The position numbers and the translations under genes were made by a program. Shown here in pieces: positions 34,351 through 47,368 of a stretch of 64,000 bases of DNA (position 1 is its first letter; the number at the start of each line of letters is the position of its first letter). Location of the stretch: assembly GCA_032433765.1 (NCBI GenBank), contig JAVIAB010000156.1:86424269-86488268 (forward strand), read 5' to 3'. This DNA is from Megaustenia siamemsis (Eukaryota; Mollusca; Gastropoda; Stylommatophora; Ariophantidae). Under the pieces are notes generated by a model. The model had not been told where the DNA came from. It saw nothing but the letters and a program-made list of their open reading frames with translations, and searched no databases.

Positions 34351-36563
34351 ACGCTCTAAACTATACGACAATTGATATGACGCTCTAAACTAAACGACAA
34401 TTGATATGACGCTCTAAACTAGAAGACAATTGATATGACGCTCTAAACTAAACGACAATTGATATGACGCTCTAAACTAAACGACAATTGATATGACGCT
34501 CTAAACTAGAAGACAATTGATATGACTCTCTAAACTATACGACAATTGATATGACGCTCTAAACTATACGACAATTGATATGACGCTCTAAACTATACGA
34601 CAATTGATATGTCGCTCTAAACTATACGACAATTGATATGACGCTCTAAACTATACGACAATTGATATGACGCTCCAAACTAGAAGACAATTGATATGAC
34701 GCTCTAAACTATACGACAATTGATATGTCGCTCTAAACTATACGACAATTGATATGACGCTCTAAACTAAAAGACAATTGATATGACGCTCTAAACTAAA
34801 CGAAAATTGATATGTCGCTCTAAACTATACGACAATTGATATGACGCTCTAAACTATACGACAATTGATATGACGCTCTAAACTAAACGATAATTGATAT
34901 GTCGCTCTAAACTAGACGACAATTGGCATGGCTCTCTAATCTAGACGCCGATTGCTATGACGCTCTAAACTAAACGACAATTGATATGACGCTCTAAACT
35001 ATACGACAATTGATATGACGCTCTAAACTAAACGACAATTGATATGACGCTCTAAACTATACGACAATTGATATGTCGCTCTAAACTAAACGATAATTGA
35101 TATGTCGCTCTAAACTAAACGATAATTGATATGTCGCTCTACAATAACGATAACTGATATGACCCTCGCTCTAAACTAAACGATAATTGATATGTCGCTC
35201 TACAATAACGATAACTGATATGACCCTCGCTCTAAACTAAACGATAATTGATATGTCGCTCTAAACAAGACGACAATTGATATGACCCTCGCTCTAAACT
35301 AGACGACAATTGACATGACTCTCTAAACTAGACGGCAATTGCTATGACGCTCTAAACTAAAAGACAATTGATATGACGCTCTAAACTAGACGACAATTGA
35401 TATAACCCTCGCTCTAAACTAGACGACAATTGACATGACTCTCTAAACTAGACGGCAATTGCTATGACGCTCTAAACTAAAAGACAATTGATATGACGCT
35501 CTAAACTAGACGACAATTGACATGACTCTCTAAACTAGACGACAATTGACATGACTCTCTAAACTAGACGGCAATTGCTATGACGCTCTAAACTAAAAGA
35601 CAATTGATATGACGCTCTAAACTAGACGACAATTGATATAACCCTCGCTCTAAATTAAATGACAATTGATATGTCGCTCTAAACTAGACGATAATTGATA
35701 TGACCCTCGCTCTAAACTAAGCGACAATTAATATGTCGCTCTAAACTAGACGACAATTGATATGACCCTCGCTCTAAACTAAATAACAATTGATATGTCG
35801 CTCTAAACTAGACGACAATTGATATGTCGCTCTAAACTAGACGACAATTGATATGTCGCTCTAAACTAGACAATAATTGATATGTCGCTCTAAACTAAAT
35901 AACAATTAATATGTCGCTCTAAACTAGACGACAATTGATATGACCCTCCCTCTAAACTAAATAACAATTGATATGTCGCTCTAAACTAAATAACAATTAA
36001 TATGTCGCTCTAAACTAGACGACAATTGACATGACTCTCTAAACTAGACGGCATTTGATATGTCGCTCTAAAGTAGACGACAACTGACATGACTCTCTAA
36101 ACAAGACGGCAATTGCTATGACGCTCTAAACTAGACGGCAATTGACATGACTCTCTAAACTAGACGGCAATTGCTATGACGCTCTAAACTAGACGGCAAT
36201 TGACATGACTCTCTAAACTAGACGACAATTGACATGACTCTCTAAACTAGACGGCAATTGATATGATGCTCTAAACTAAAAGACAATTGCTATGTCGCTC
36301 TAAACTAAACAACAATTGATATGACGCTCGCTCTATACTGGACGGCAATTTATATGACGCCTGCTCTATACTAGACGGCAACTGATATGACGCTCGCTCT
36401 ATACTAGAAGGCAATCGATATGACGCTCTAAACTAGACGGCAATTAATATGACGCTCGTTCTATACTAGAAGATAATTGATATGACGCTCGTTTTATACT
36501 AGAAGACAATTGATATGACGCTCTAAACTAGATGGCAATTGATATGACTCTCGCTCTATAGGG

Positions 36564-36657
36564 ACATAGACAAAGGTGATCTTACGTATTTTGGACTTTT
36601 GCAATGACTCTACTCATTGCATGCGTACAGAGCACACCTCCACTTTTTTTTGTCATG
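36564..36657 (-). pseudogene. LINE RNase H fragment inside the satellite (right arm)
   Basis: Reverse complement of 25118-25209 with about five differences (a length change in the T run, GTGTG for GCGTG, and GTCCC for GTTC next to the edge). Like its partner it matches the RNase H pseudogene near 44089-44180. It fixes the alignment of the two palindrome arms. Confidence 0.75.
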
Positions 36658-38472
36658 TACGAACATGATATATCACTCTAAATTAGATAACAATTTGTTG
36701 TGTTGCTCTAAATTAGATAACAATTGATGGTCGCTCTAATTTAGATGACAATATGTGTGTTCTCTAAAATAGATGATAATTTATGGTTCGTTAATTAAAA
36801 GATCACAATTGAAATGTCGCTAAAAATAGATAATATTTGATGTGTTGCAATAAATTAGATGATAATTAATATGCGGCCTAAATTAGATGACAATTGATAG
36901 CTCCTCCTAAAATAGATGACAAATTATATGTCGCTTTTATGTAGAAATTAATATGTCTGTCCAAACTAGATAACAATAGAATGTCGCCCTAAACTAGATG
37001 ATAATTGTTGTGTCGCTCTAAATTAGATGATAATTGATGTTTCGCTCTAAATTAGATGATAATTGGTGTGTCGCTCTAAATTAGATGACAATTGATGTGT
37101 CGCTCTAAATTATGCGACAGTTGGTGTTTCGCTCTAAATTAGATGATAATTGATGTCTCGATCTAAATCAGATGACAATTGGTGTGTTGCTCTAAATTAG
37201 ATGACAATTGATGTGTCGCTCTAAATTATGCGACAATAGGTGTGTCGCTCTAAATTAGATTACAACTCATGTGTCACTCTAAATTAGATGGTAATTGAAT
37301 GGTCACTCTAAATTATGCGATAATTGGTGTGTCGTTCTAAATTAGATGACAATTGATGTGTCACTCTAAATTAATCGACAATTGATGTGTCACTCTAAAT
37401 TGGATTACAATTGATGTGTAACTCTAAATTATGCGACAATTGGCGAGTCGCTCTAAAATATACGACAATTGATGTGTCGCTCTAAATTAGATGACAATTG
37501 ATGTGTCACACTAAATTAGATGACAATTGATGTGTCACTCTAAATTATACGACAATTGATGTGTCGCTCTAAATTAGATGACAACTGATGTGTCACTCTA
37601 AATTATGCGACAATTGATGTGTCAATCTAAATTATGCGACAATCGGTGTGTCGCTCTAAATTAGATGACAATTGATGTGTAACTATAAATTATTCGACAA
37701 TTGGTGTGTCGCTCTAAATTAGATGACAATTGATGTGTAACTCTAAATTATGCGACAATTGGTGTGTCGCTCTAAATTAGATGACAATTGATTTTTCACT
37801 CTAAATTAGATGACACTTGATGTGTCACTCTAAATTATGCGACAATTGATGTGTCACTCTAAATTAGATGACAATTGATGTGTCACTCTAAATTATGCGA
37901 CAATTGGTGTGTCGCTCTAAATTAGATGATAATTGATGTGTCACTCTAAATTATGCGACAATTGATGTGTCGCTCTAAATTATGCGACAATTGATGTGTC
38001 ACTCTAAATTAGAGGATTATTTTTGTGTCACTCTAAATTATGCGACAATTGATGCGTCGCTCTAAATTATGCGACAATTGGTGTGTCGCTCTAAATTAGA
38101 TGACAATTGATGTGTCATTCTAAATTATGCGACAATTGGTGTGTCGCTCTAAGTTATGGGACAATTGGTGTATCGCTCTAAATTAGATGATAATTTATTT
38201 ATCGCTTTAATTTAAATGACAATTGATGTGTCACTCTAAATTATGCGACAATTTGTGTCGCTCTAAATTAGATGATAATTGATTTATCGCTTTAATTTAA
38301 ATGACAATTGGTGTGTCACTCTAAATTATGCGACAATTGGTGTGTCGCTCTAAATTAGATGATAATTGATTTATCACTTTAATTTAAATGACAATTGGTG
38401 TGTCACTCTAAATTATGCGACAATTGGTGTGTCACTCTAAATTATGCGACAATTGGTGTGTCGCTCTAAATT
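36658..38472 (-). repeat. 29-bp satellite, CTAAATTAGATG subfamily, outer right palindrome arm
   Basis: Units read ACAATTGATGTGTCGCTCTA then AATTAGATG, the reverse complement of 22801-25117. The degenerate stretch next to the RNase H island is mirrored. The far end again has the 58-bp dimer with TTTAATTTAAATGAC (about 38190-38400). The block stops abruptly at a different, 36-bp array. Confidence 0.9.
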
Positions 38473-39655
38473 ACTAGTCGGTATATCACTGATATCAGTA
38501 AAATTGTGACTTGTTGGTATACCACTAACATCATTTCCTATGTGACTTGTTGGTACATCATTAACATGAGTCACTATGTGACTTGTTGATATAAAACTGA
38601 CATCAGTCACTATGTGACTTGCAGCCCATCACTGACATCAGTCATCATGTGTCATGACTGATTTTAAAAACTATGAGACTTGTCGGTACATCACTGATAT
38701 AAGTCACTGTCATACTTGCCGTTAAATCACTGATATCAGTCACTGTCATACTTGTCGGTACATCACTGATATAAGTCACTGTCATACTTGTCGGTACATC
38801 ACTGATATAAGTCACTGTCATACTTGGCGGTAAATCATTGATATCAGTCACTGTCATACTTGTCGGTACATCACTGATATCAGTCACTGTCATACTTGGC
38901 GGTAAATCATTGATATCAGTCACTGTCATACTTGTCGGTACATCACTGATATCAGTCACTGTCATACTTGTCGGTACATCACTGATATAAGTCACTGTCA
39001 TACTTGTCGGTACATCACTGATATAAGTCACTGTCATACTTGTCGGTAAATCACTGATATCAGTCACTGTCATACTTGTCGGTACATCACTGATATAAGT
39101 CACTGTCATACTTGTCGGTACATCACTGATATAAGTCACTGTCATACTTGGCGGTAAATCATTGATATCAGTCACTGACATACTTTTCGGTACATCACTG
39201 ATATAAGTGACTGTCATACTTGGCGGTAAATCATTGATATCAGTCACTGTCATACTTGTCGGTACATCAATGATATCAGTCACTGTCATACTTGTCGGCA
39301 CATCACTGATATCAGTCACTGTCATACTTGGCGGTAAATCATTGATATCAGTCACTGTCATACTTGTCGGTACATCACTGATATCAGTCACTGACATACT
39401 TTTCGGTGCATCACTGATGTCAGTCATAAAGTGACGTGTCGATACATCACTGACATTAGTCATTATGTGTCATGTCGGTATGTCACTGACAGCAGTCACT
39501 ATGTACCTTGTCTGTACATCACTAGCAAAGGTCACATTGTGACTTGTCGGTACATCACTAACATCAGTCACAGTGTGACTTGTCGGTACATCACTAACAT
39601 CAGTCACATTGTGACTTGTCGGTACATCACTAACATCATACACTATGTCAATTGG
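38473..39655 (+). repeat. 36-bp satellite with ACTGATATCAGT palindrome, about 33 copies
   Basis: Units read CTTGTCGGTACATCACTGAT then ATCAGTCACTGTCATA. Many contain the perfect 12-bp palindrome ACTGATATCAGT; others have GATATAAGT. Both ends are diverged (GTGACTTGT forms). The - strand reads as a 12-residue repeat (TVTDISDVPTSM), which I do not regard as a gene. Confidence 0.9.
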
Positions 39656-39814
39656 TCTAAAACAAAGAACTAAACATCATAATTGGCTGGACACAGAACG
39701 ACCCTAAAGTTGACAGTGCCGATGCTATAGCTCTAATGAGAGAACAAAACTCAACAGACAAAAGTCGAGATCAAGAATTCGTGTTTGGGCAGCACAACTA
39801 CATTTTATAATTTT
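39656..39814. other. single-copy spacer
   Basis: Non-repetitive, no gene recognised. Confidence 0.5.
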
Positions 39815-40378
39815 AAAAAAATTAAATTAACATTTACAACTTAGAAAAGTTAAAGTAACATTTACACGTCACAAGAGATAAAGTAACATTAACACATCAT
39901 AAAAGATAAAGTAACATTTATACGTTACAAGAGATAAGGTAAAATTTACACGTCATAATAGAAAAAGTAACATTTATACGTTACAAGAGATAAAGTAACA
40001 TTTATACGTTACAAGAGATAAAGTAACATTTACACGTCACAAGAGATAAGTTAACATTTACACGTCACAAGAGATAAGTTAACATTTACACGTCACAAGA
40101 GATAAGGTAAAATTTACACGTCATAATAGAAAAAGTAACATTTATACGTTACAAGAGATAAAGTAACATTTACAGGTCACAAGACATACAGTAATATTTA
40201 CACGTCACAAGAGATAAAGTAACATTTACACGTCACAAGAGATAAAGTAACATTTACACGTCACAAGAGATAAAGTAACATTTACACGTCACAAGAGATA
40301 AAGTAACATTTACACGCCACAAGAGATAAAGTAACATTTACACGTCACAAGAGATAAAGTAACATTTACACATCGGAA
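39815..40378 (+). repeat. 28-bp minisatellite, about 20 copies
   Basis: Units contain AAAGTAACATTTACACGTCA followed by CAAGAGAT. The left part is more diverged (TATACGTTAC, AATAGAAA) and the right part is uniform. Confidence 0.9.
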
Positions 40379-40423
40379 GAGCCAGTTAACCTAAATCAGA
40401 AAAAAATAAAACGGAACGTTTGT

Positions 40424-40795
40424 GTAAATCATGGAAGAGAAACTAGACTTGTGTGTAAATCATGGAAGAGAAACTAAACGTGTGTGTAAAACATGGGAGA
40501 GAAACTAAACTTGTGTGTAAATCATGGAAGAGAAACTAAACTTGTGCGTAAATCATGGAAGAGAAACTGATCTTTTGTGTAAATCAATGAAGAGAAACTA
40601 ATCTTTTGTGTAAATCATGGAAGAGAAACTAAACTTGTGTGTAAATCATGGAAGAGAAACTAAACTTGTGTGTAAATCATGGAAGAGAAACTAAACTTTT
40701 CTGTAAATCATGGAAGAGAAACTAAACTTGTGTGTAAATCATGGAAGAGAAACTAAACTTTTGTGTAAATCATGGAAGAGAATCTAAACTCGACA
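40424..40795 (+). repeat. 31-bp minisatellite, about 12 copies
   Basis: Units contain GTGTAAATCATGGAAGAGAA followed by ACTAAACTTGT. It lies directly after the 28-bp array with a 45-bp spacer. Confidence 0.9.
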
Positions 40796-41631
40796 GTGCA
40801 GATAACTTTGTCAGTGCCAGAAATGGAAGGAAACTTTGATGGGAAGGAGTAAGAAGAAAATATCTCAGGCAACACAACTCAACTTCACAATACTCAATTA
40901 TATCACGGAAATCCAGAAGGAAAACCTGAACGTGACGATGTCAATAAGTTGCACTACACATTGCATGAAAGCCAAGTTGTCTATCCTCAAATGAAATATT
41001 AAAACGTGCAGTTCCAGGGGAAACAACACAGGTAAACTTTATAATCCAAGAACTATGAAAGAACTTTGAACAGACGCAGCTGACACGTGCTAGTCGGTGT
41101 GTTAGGTCACGCATGCTTCAACACACTTGGCAAGAAACACAACGAAGTATTCACTGACTGCACACCATCACTATCGTGGTCCAAGACAACACGAGCACAA
41201 ACCGCTGAAGATACCGTCTTTGTAGAACTACTGCCACTACCACCACCACCACCACCACCAGAACCACCACCACTACCAGAAAGGGAATAAGCTTCCGTTA
41301 CTAGACAACAGCGGAACGCAATCAGCGCCTCCCACGCGCCAGAACTTAGAAAGGCAAATGTGTCAAATCGATGTTCTCCGGTGTGGTTGTCCTATCTTAG
41401 AACTGTCTCATTCTGCCCTCTGTCGCGACAAATTGCTCAATGAGATCTCCTTAATTATAGCTCTCCCATAAACGCTGATCTTCCATTCTAGACAGGGCAT
41501 GCACGCTGCAAATGATCATATTTACATGATTGTCGTACTGGCAGACACGCAGGTTGAGATGCTTAGAAAAAGAGAATACACAAGAAAAGAGAAGAAGAAA
41601 TAACATTTCATAAGAGCGCTGTAAAATCCAT
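40796..41631. other. single-copy segment with a short (CCA)n tract
   Basis: The sequence is non-repetitive except for a CCA/CCACCAGAA tract at about 41235-41279. A 67-codon open frame at 41087-41290 ends in that tract (PPPPPPPEPPPLP). Its composition there comes from the microsatellite, and nothing upstream is recognisable. Confidence 0.5.
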
Positions 41632-41955
41632 AGTCAACTATGAGTGAGGGAGACTACTAGTCAACTATGAGTGAGGGAGACTACTAGTCAACTATGAGTG
41701 AGGAGACTACTAGTCAACTATGAGTGAGGGAGACTACTAGTCAACTATGAGTGAGGGAGACTACTAGTCAACTATGAGTGAGGGAGACTGCTAGTCAACT
41801 ATGAGTGAGGAGACTACTAGTCAACTATGAGTGAGGGAGACTACTAGTCAACTATGAGTGAGGGAGACTACTAGTCAACTATGAGTGAGGGAGACTACTA
41901 GTCAACTATGAGTGAGGGAGACTACTAGTCAACTATGAGTGAGGGAGACTACTAG
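41632..41955 (+). repeat. 27-bp minisatellite, 12 copies
   Basis: Units contain TAGTCAACTATGAGTGAGGG and AGACTAC, nearly identical. Two units (near 41700 and 41806) lack one G of the GGG run. Confidence 0.92.
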
Positions 41956-42198
41956 AAGAGACGGGGAGATCCTTGCAGTGGGGACTTACTATATCAGGAC
42001 AAGCAACAATTGGCTACAAGTTAGGGGGGAGGGCATATGGGGGCTCGACTATAGGCCCCAGGTACTCACTGGCAATCAAACAACATAATACTACTGGTAG
42101 GTCATGCATAGAAGGAAGGTTACAGACGCAGTGACGGTGGGAAGGTGGTATGCCGAGATGTGAATGATTAATTCATTTTTTTGGTAAGCAACAACACA
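41956..42198. other. single-copy spacer
   Basis: Non-repetitive, with a G-rich patch near 42024-42045. No gene recognised. Confidence 0.5.
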
Positions 42199-42275
42199 AT
42201 GTACTACTACTACTACCACTATTACTACTACCACTACTACTACAACAACTACTACTACTACTACCACTACTACTA

Positions 42276-42306
<31 letters not shown>

Positions 42307-42758
42307 CACTACCACTACTACCACTACCACTACCACTACTACCACTACCACTACCACTACCACTACTACTACAACTACTACCACTACTACTACTACCACT
42401 ACCACTACTACTACAACTACTACCACTACTACTACTACCACTACTACTACTACCACTACCACTACTATTACTACTACTACCACTACTACTACCACTACCA
42501 CTACCACTACCACTATTACCACTACCACTACCACTACTACTACTACTACAACTAATACCACTACCACTACTACTACTACTACCACTACCACCAGAACCAC
42601 TACTACTACTACTATCACTACCACTACTACTACTACTACTACCACTACCACTACCACTACTACTACTACTACTACTACCACTACCACTACTACTACTAAT
42701 ACTACCACTACCACGACCACTACAACTACTACTACTACCACTACTACTACCACTACTA

Positions 42759-42789
<31 letters not shown>

Positions 42790-43377
42790 CACTACTACTA
42801 CCAATACTACTACTACTACTACCACTGCTACTACTACCACTACTACTACTACTACTACCACTACTTCTACTACTACTACTACTACCACTGCTACTACTAC
42901 TACTACCGCCGCCACTACTACCACTGCTACTACTACCACTGCTACTACTACTACTGCCACCGCCACTACTACCACTGCTACTACTACTACTGCTACTACT
43001 ACCACTACTACTACCACTACTACTACTACCACACTACTACTACTACTACCACTACCACTACTACTACTACCACTACTACTACCACTACTACTACTACCAC
43101 ACTACTACTACTACTACCACTACCACTACCACTACTACTACTACTACCACTACTACTACCACTACTACTACTACTACCACTACCACTACCACTACTACTA
43201 CTACTACCACTACTACTACTACCACTACTACTACTAATACCACTACTACTACTACCACTACTACTACTACCACTACTACTACCACGACCACTACTACTAC
43301 TACCACTACTACTACTACCACTACTACTACTACTACCACTACTACTACTACTACCACCACTACTACCACTGCTACTA

Positions 43378-43411
<34 letters not shown>

Positions 43412-43672
43412 CACTACTACTACTACCACTGCTACTACTACCACTGTTACTACTACCACTACTACTACTACTACTACCACTACTTATACTACCACTGCTA
43501 CTACTACCACTGCTACTGCTACTACTACCACCGCGACTACTACCACTGCTACTACTACTACTGCTACTACTACCACTACTACCACCACTACTACTACTAC
43601 CACTACTACTACTACCACTACTACTACTACCACTACCACTACTACTACTACTACCACTACAACTCTTTCTAC
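42199..43672 (+). repeat. 1.5-kb (ACT/ACC)n trinucleotide microsatellite
   Basis: Long runs of ACT mixed with ACC, with occasional GCT, GCC and ACA triplets. The three-base period gives open frames of poly-valine with some alanine on the - strand and Tyr/His on the + strand. These are not genes. GCT/GCC triplets are concentrated in two blocks, about 42825-43000 and 43365-43570, which resemble each other and suggest internal duplication. Confidence 0.93.
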
Positions 43673-43721
43673 TACTACAAAAGTTCTACCAAGACTAAGA
43701 TTACTACCGCTACTTTTAATA

Positions 43722-44500
43722 GTGCAACTACAACCAGAACGATTATTGCTACCACGATCATTAAAACAACTGCTGATTCGCGTCATCGTGCATTGCACAC
43801 TCTACAGGAAGTGCAGGGAACATAATCCAGTCATGGTCAATGCGCAAGTCAGCGGTCTTATTTTGGACAACGAGGTAGATACAGTCATCCGTACAGACGG
43901 ATCCGTAATACACGACATCAGTGAATGGGCATGTACCGCACGGTGGGCAGGCAGAACAGACAAAGATCACAGCAATGCGTACGTTATGACTACGAGTATC
44001 ATGATGATGGAGGTGATGGCAGTGACCAGGGCATTCATCTGGTTAGAGTCACAAGACTGTATACTGAGTGATTCGATGAGCATGATAAGAAAAGTGGAGA
44101 CGGGCTCTGTACGCATGCAATGGGTAGAGTCATTGCAGAAGTCAAAAATACCTAAGGTCACCTTTGTATGCGTCCTTGGACGTGAGGGAGTACGGTGAAA
44201 TGAAAGAGCGGACAGGTTGGCTAGCTGTGCTGTCGTCGAAGACGGTCAACCACTGGATCCGGCAGACATCATTAATGCCCTACCAGATGCGGGGAAGACA
44301 CAGGATTTTGACAACCATGAGTCTACGTCACTCCTTCGGATGACAGAGATGGGAGTGAAGATGGGCACAGCCAGAAACGAGAAACTTTGTGGGCGTGTAA
44401 GAAGACTTATCAACCAACACAGAACTGGAGTCGTCAGTTGCTAGACACTGTGGGACTTGGTGAGGAGGGAATCTGAGCACCTGGGACAGGGGTGCAATGA
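43722..44500 (+). pseudogene. LINE RNase H domain, decayed
   Basis: RNase H removes RNA from RNA-DNA hybrids during retrotransposition. One frame shows TDGSVI (Asp at 43896), MMMEVMAVTRAF (Glu at 44010), LSDSMSMI (Asp at 44070) and NERADRLAS (Asp at 44211), i.e. all four catalytic acids in the right order. A TGA at 44196 replaces the Gly before NERADRL, and a TAG at 44442 follows INQHRTGVVSC. After it the same frame continues with TLWDLVRRESEHLG to about 44486. A few residues seem to be missing before LSDS compared with relatives I remember. No RT is present upstream; the (ACT)n tract begins instead. This matches the C-terminal RNase H of I/Jockey-like LINEs in invertebrates; the exact clade is uncertain. 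Confidence 0.8.
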
Positions 44501-44735
44501 TGATAACACACAAATAATTCAATGATCATATCATACAAAAAACTCAATAACTCAATGATGATAACCCACAAATAACTCAATAACTCAAAGTAGATAATCC
44601 ACAAATAACTCAATAATGATAACCCACAAATAACTCAATAATGGTAACCCACAAATAACTCAATAACTTGAAGATGAAAATCCACAAATAACTCAATGAT
44701 GATAACCCACATATAACGCAATAACCGCTGTTATG
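44495..44735 (+). repeat. short tandem array of the RNase H LINE tail, about 25-bp period
   Basis: Units contain GATAACCCACAAATAACTCA followed by ATAAT, with optional extra AACTCAA. The first unit is the sequence just after the RNase H frame (AATGATGATAACACACAAAT), so the array appears to be an expansion of the element's 3' tail. 6 to 8 copies, diverged. Confidence 0.75.
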
Positions 44736-44759
44736 ATTATTATTGTTTCCTTAAATACT

Positions 44760-47368
44760 GCAATAACTACTACAACAAACAACTACTACAACAAACAACT
44801 ACTACAACAAACAACTACTACAACAAACAACTACTACAACAAACAACTACAACAAACAACTACGACAACAAACAACTACTACAACAAACAACTACAACAA
44901 ACAACTACTACAACAAACAACTACTACAACAATCAACTACTACAACAAACAACTGCTACAACAAACAACTACTACAACAAACAACTACTACAACAAACAA
45001 CTACTACAACAAACAACTACTACAACAAACAACTACTACAACAAACAACTACAACAAACAACTACTACAACAAACAACTACTACAACAAACAACTACTAA
45101 AACAAACAACTACTACAACAAACAACTACTACAACAAACAACTACTACAACAAACAACTGCTACAAAAAAACAACTACTACAACAAACAACTACTACAAC
45201 AAACAACTACTACAACAAACAACTACTACAACAAATATCTACTACAACAAGTATCTACTTCAAAACAAACAACTACTACAAGAAACATCTACTACAACAA
45301 ACAACTACTACAACAAACAACTACTACAACAAACAACTACCACAACAAACAACTACTACAACAAACAACTACTACAACAAACAACTACTACAACAAACAA
45401 CAACTACAACAAACAACTACTACAACAAACAATTACAACAAACAACTACAACAACAAACAACTACTACAACAACAACTACAACAAACAACTACTACAACA
45501 AACAACTACTACAACAAATATATACTACCACAAACAACTACAACAACAAACAACTACTACAACAAATATCTACTGCAACAAACAACTACTACAACAAACA
45601 ACTACTACAACAAACAACTACTACAACAAACAACTACTACAACAAACAACTACTACAACAAACAACAACTACAACAAACAACTACTACAACAAATATCTA
45701 CTACAACAAACAACTACTACAACAAACAACTACTACAACAAACAACTACTACACCAAACAACTACTACAACAAATATCTACTACAACAAACAACTACTAC
45801 AACAAACAACTACTGCAACAAATATCTACTACAACAAATATCTACTACAACAAACAACTAATACAACAAATATCTACTACAACAAACAACTACTACAACA
45901 AACAACTCCAAAAAACAGCTACTACAACAAACTACTACGACAACAAACAACTACTACATCAAACAACTACTACAACAAACAACTACTACAACAAACAACA
46001 ACTACAACAAACAACTACTACAACAAACAGCTACTTCAACAAACAACTTTAAAAACAAACAACTACTACAACAAACAAATTCAACAAACAACTACTGCAA
46101 CAAACAACTACTAAAACAAACATCTACTACAACAAACAACTTCAACAAACAACTACTGCAACAAACAACTACTTCAACAAATAACTACTACAACAAACAA
46201 CTACTAAAACAAACAACTACTACAACAAGCAACTAGTGCAACAAACAAATACTACAACAAACAAATACTACAACAAACAAATACTACAACAAACAAATAT
46301 TACAACAAACAAATACTACAACAAACAAATACTACAACAAACAACTATTACATCAAGCAACTACTACAACAAGCAACTACTACAACAAACAACTTCAACA
46401 AACAACTACTAACAAAAACAGCTACTACAACAAACAACAACTTCAAAAACTACTACAACAAACAACAACTACAAATACTACTTCAACAAACAACAACTAC
46501 AAAACTACTACAACAAACAACAACTACAAAAACTATTACAACAAACAATAACTACAAAAACTACTACAACAAACAACAACTACAAAAACTACTTCAACAA
46601 ATAACAACTACAAAAACTACTACAACAAACAACAACTACAAAAACTATTACAACAAACAACAACTACAAAAACTACTACAACAAACAAAAACTACTACAA
46701 CAAACAACAACTACAAAAACTATTACAACAAACAACAACTACAAAAACTACTACAACAAACAACAACTACAAAAACTACTACAACAAACAACAACTACAA
46801 AAACTACTTCAACAGTCAAAAACTACAAAAACTACTACAACAAACAAGAACTACAAAAACTACTACAACAAACAACTACAACAAACAACTACAACAAACA
46901 ACTACTACAACAAACAACTACTACAACAAACAACTACTACAACAAATAACTGCTACAAAAAACAAATACTGCATAAATAATTACAACAAAAAACTACTAC
47001 AACAAACAACTACAACAACAAACAACTTCAACAAACAAGAACTACAAAAACTACTACAACAAACAACTACAACAAACAACTACTACAACAAACAACTACT
47101 ACAACAAACAACTACTACAACAAATAACTGCTACAAAAAACAAATACTGCATAAATAATTACAACAAAAAACTACTACAACAAACAACTACTACAACAAA
47201 CAACTACTACAACAAACAACTACTACAACAAAGAACTACTGCAAAAAACAAATACTACAAAAATAATTACAACAAACAACTACTACAACAACAAACTACA
47301 ACAACAAACTACTACTACAACAAACTAATTCTACTACAACAACCTCTACAGCAAGTAACAAAAACTAC
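44760..47368 (+). repeat. 16-bp ACTACTACAACAAACA satellite, about 160 copies
   Basis: Simple-sequence array with period 16, often shortened to ACAACAAACA. From 46430 to 46860 a different 25- to 28-bp form with AACAACTACAAAAACTACTA dominates. A block of about 190 bp near 46850-46980 is repeated at about 47035-47165. A 439-codon open frame (NNYYNKQLLQQTTTTT) is only the translation of the repeat. Confidence 0.9.

Larger units (their letters stand above)
27489..36563 (-). repeat. 29-bp satellite, inverted orientation, inner right palindrome arm
   Basis: Units read CAATTGATATGTCGCTCTAA then ACTAGACGA, the reverse complement of the left arm. Subtypes occur in blocks: GTAGCACTAAA (about 29725-30060 and 32460-33040), GGCCATCGCTC (30070-30250 and 33040-33220), ATATATTTGACG (30300-30720 and 33290-33690), and ACTATACGACAATTG (31015-31390 and 33970-35070). 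It is four times as long as the left inner arm, partly through an internal 2.9-kb duplication. Confidence 0.9.

Noticed and set aside
21406..38472. CRISPR array
   Set aside because: Units are contiguous and have no unique spacers. Context and composition are animal, and there are no cas genes.
22801..38472. Palindrome as a fold-back assembly artefact
   Set aside because: The arms differ in many bases, in length and by a one-sided 2.9-kb duplication, which an artefact would not create. Raw long reads are still needed for certainty.
41087..41290. 67-codon proline-rich small protein
   Set aside because: The proline run comes from a CCA microsatellite, and the rest has no recognisable feature.
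42091..43798. Poly-valine and Tyr/His-rich open frames
   Set aside because: They are translations of the (ACT/ACC)n microsatellite.
44733..46052. 439-codon Asn/Thr/Gln/Tyr-rich frame, resembling a prion-like domain
   Set aside because: It is the direct translation of a 16-bp array. The same array contains frame changes further on.
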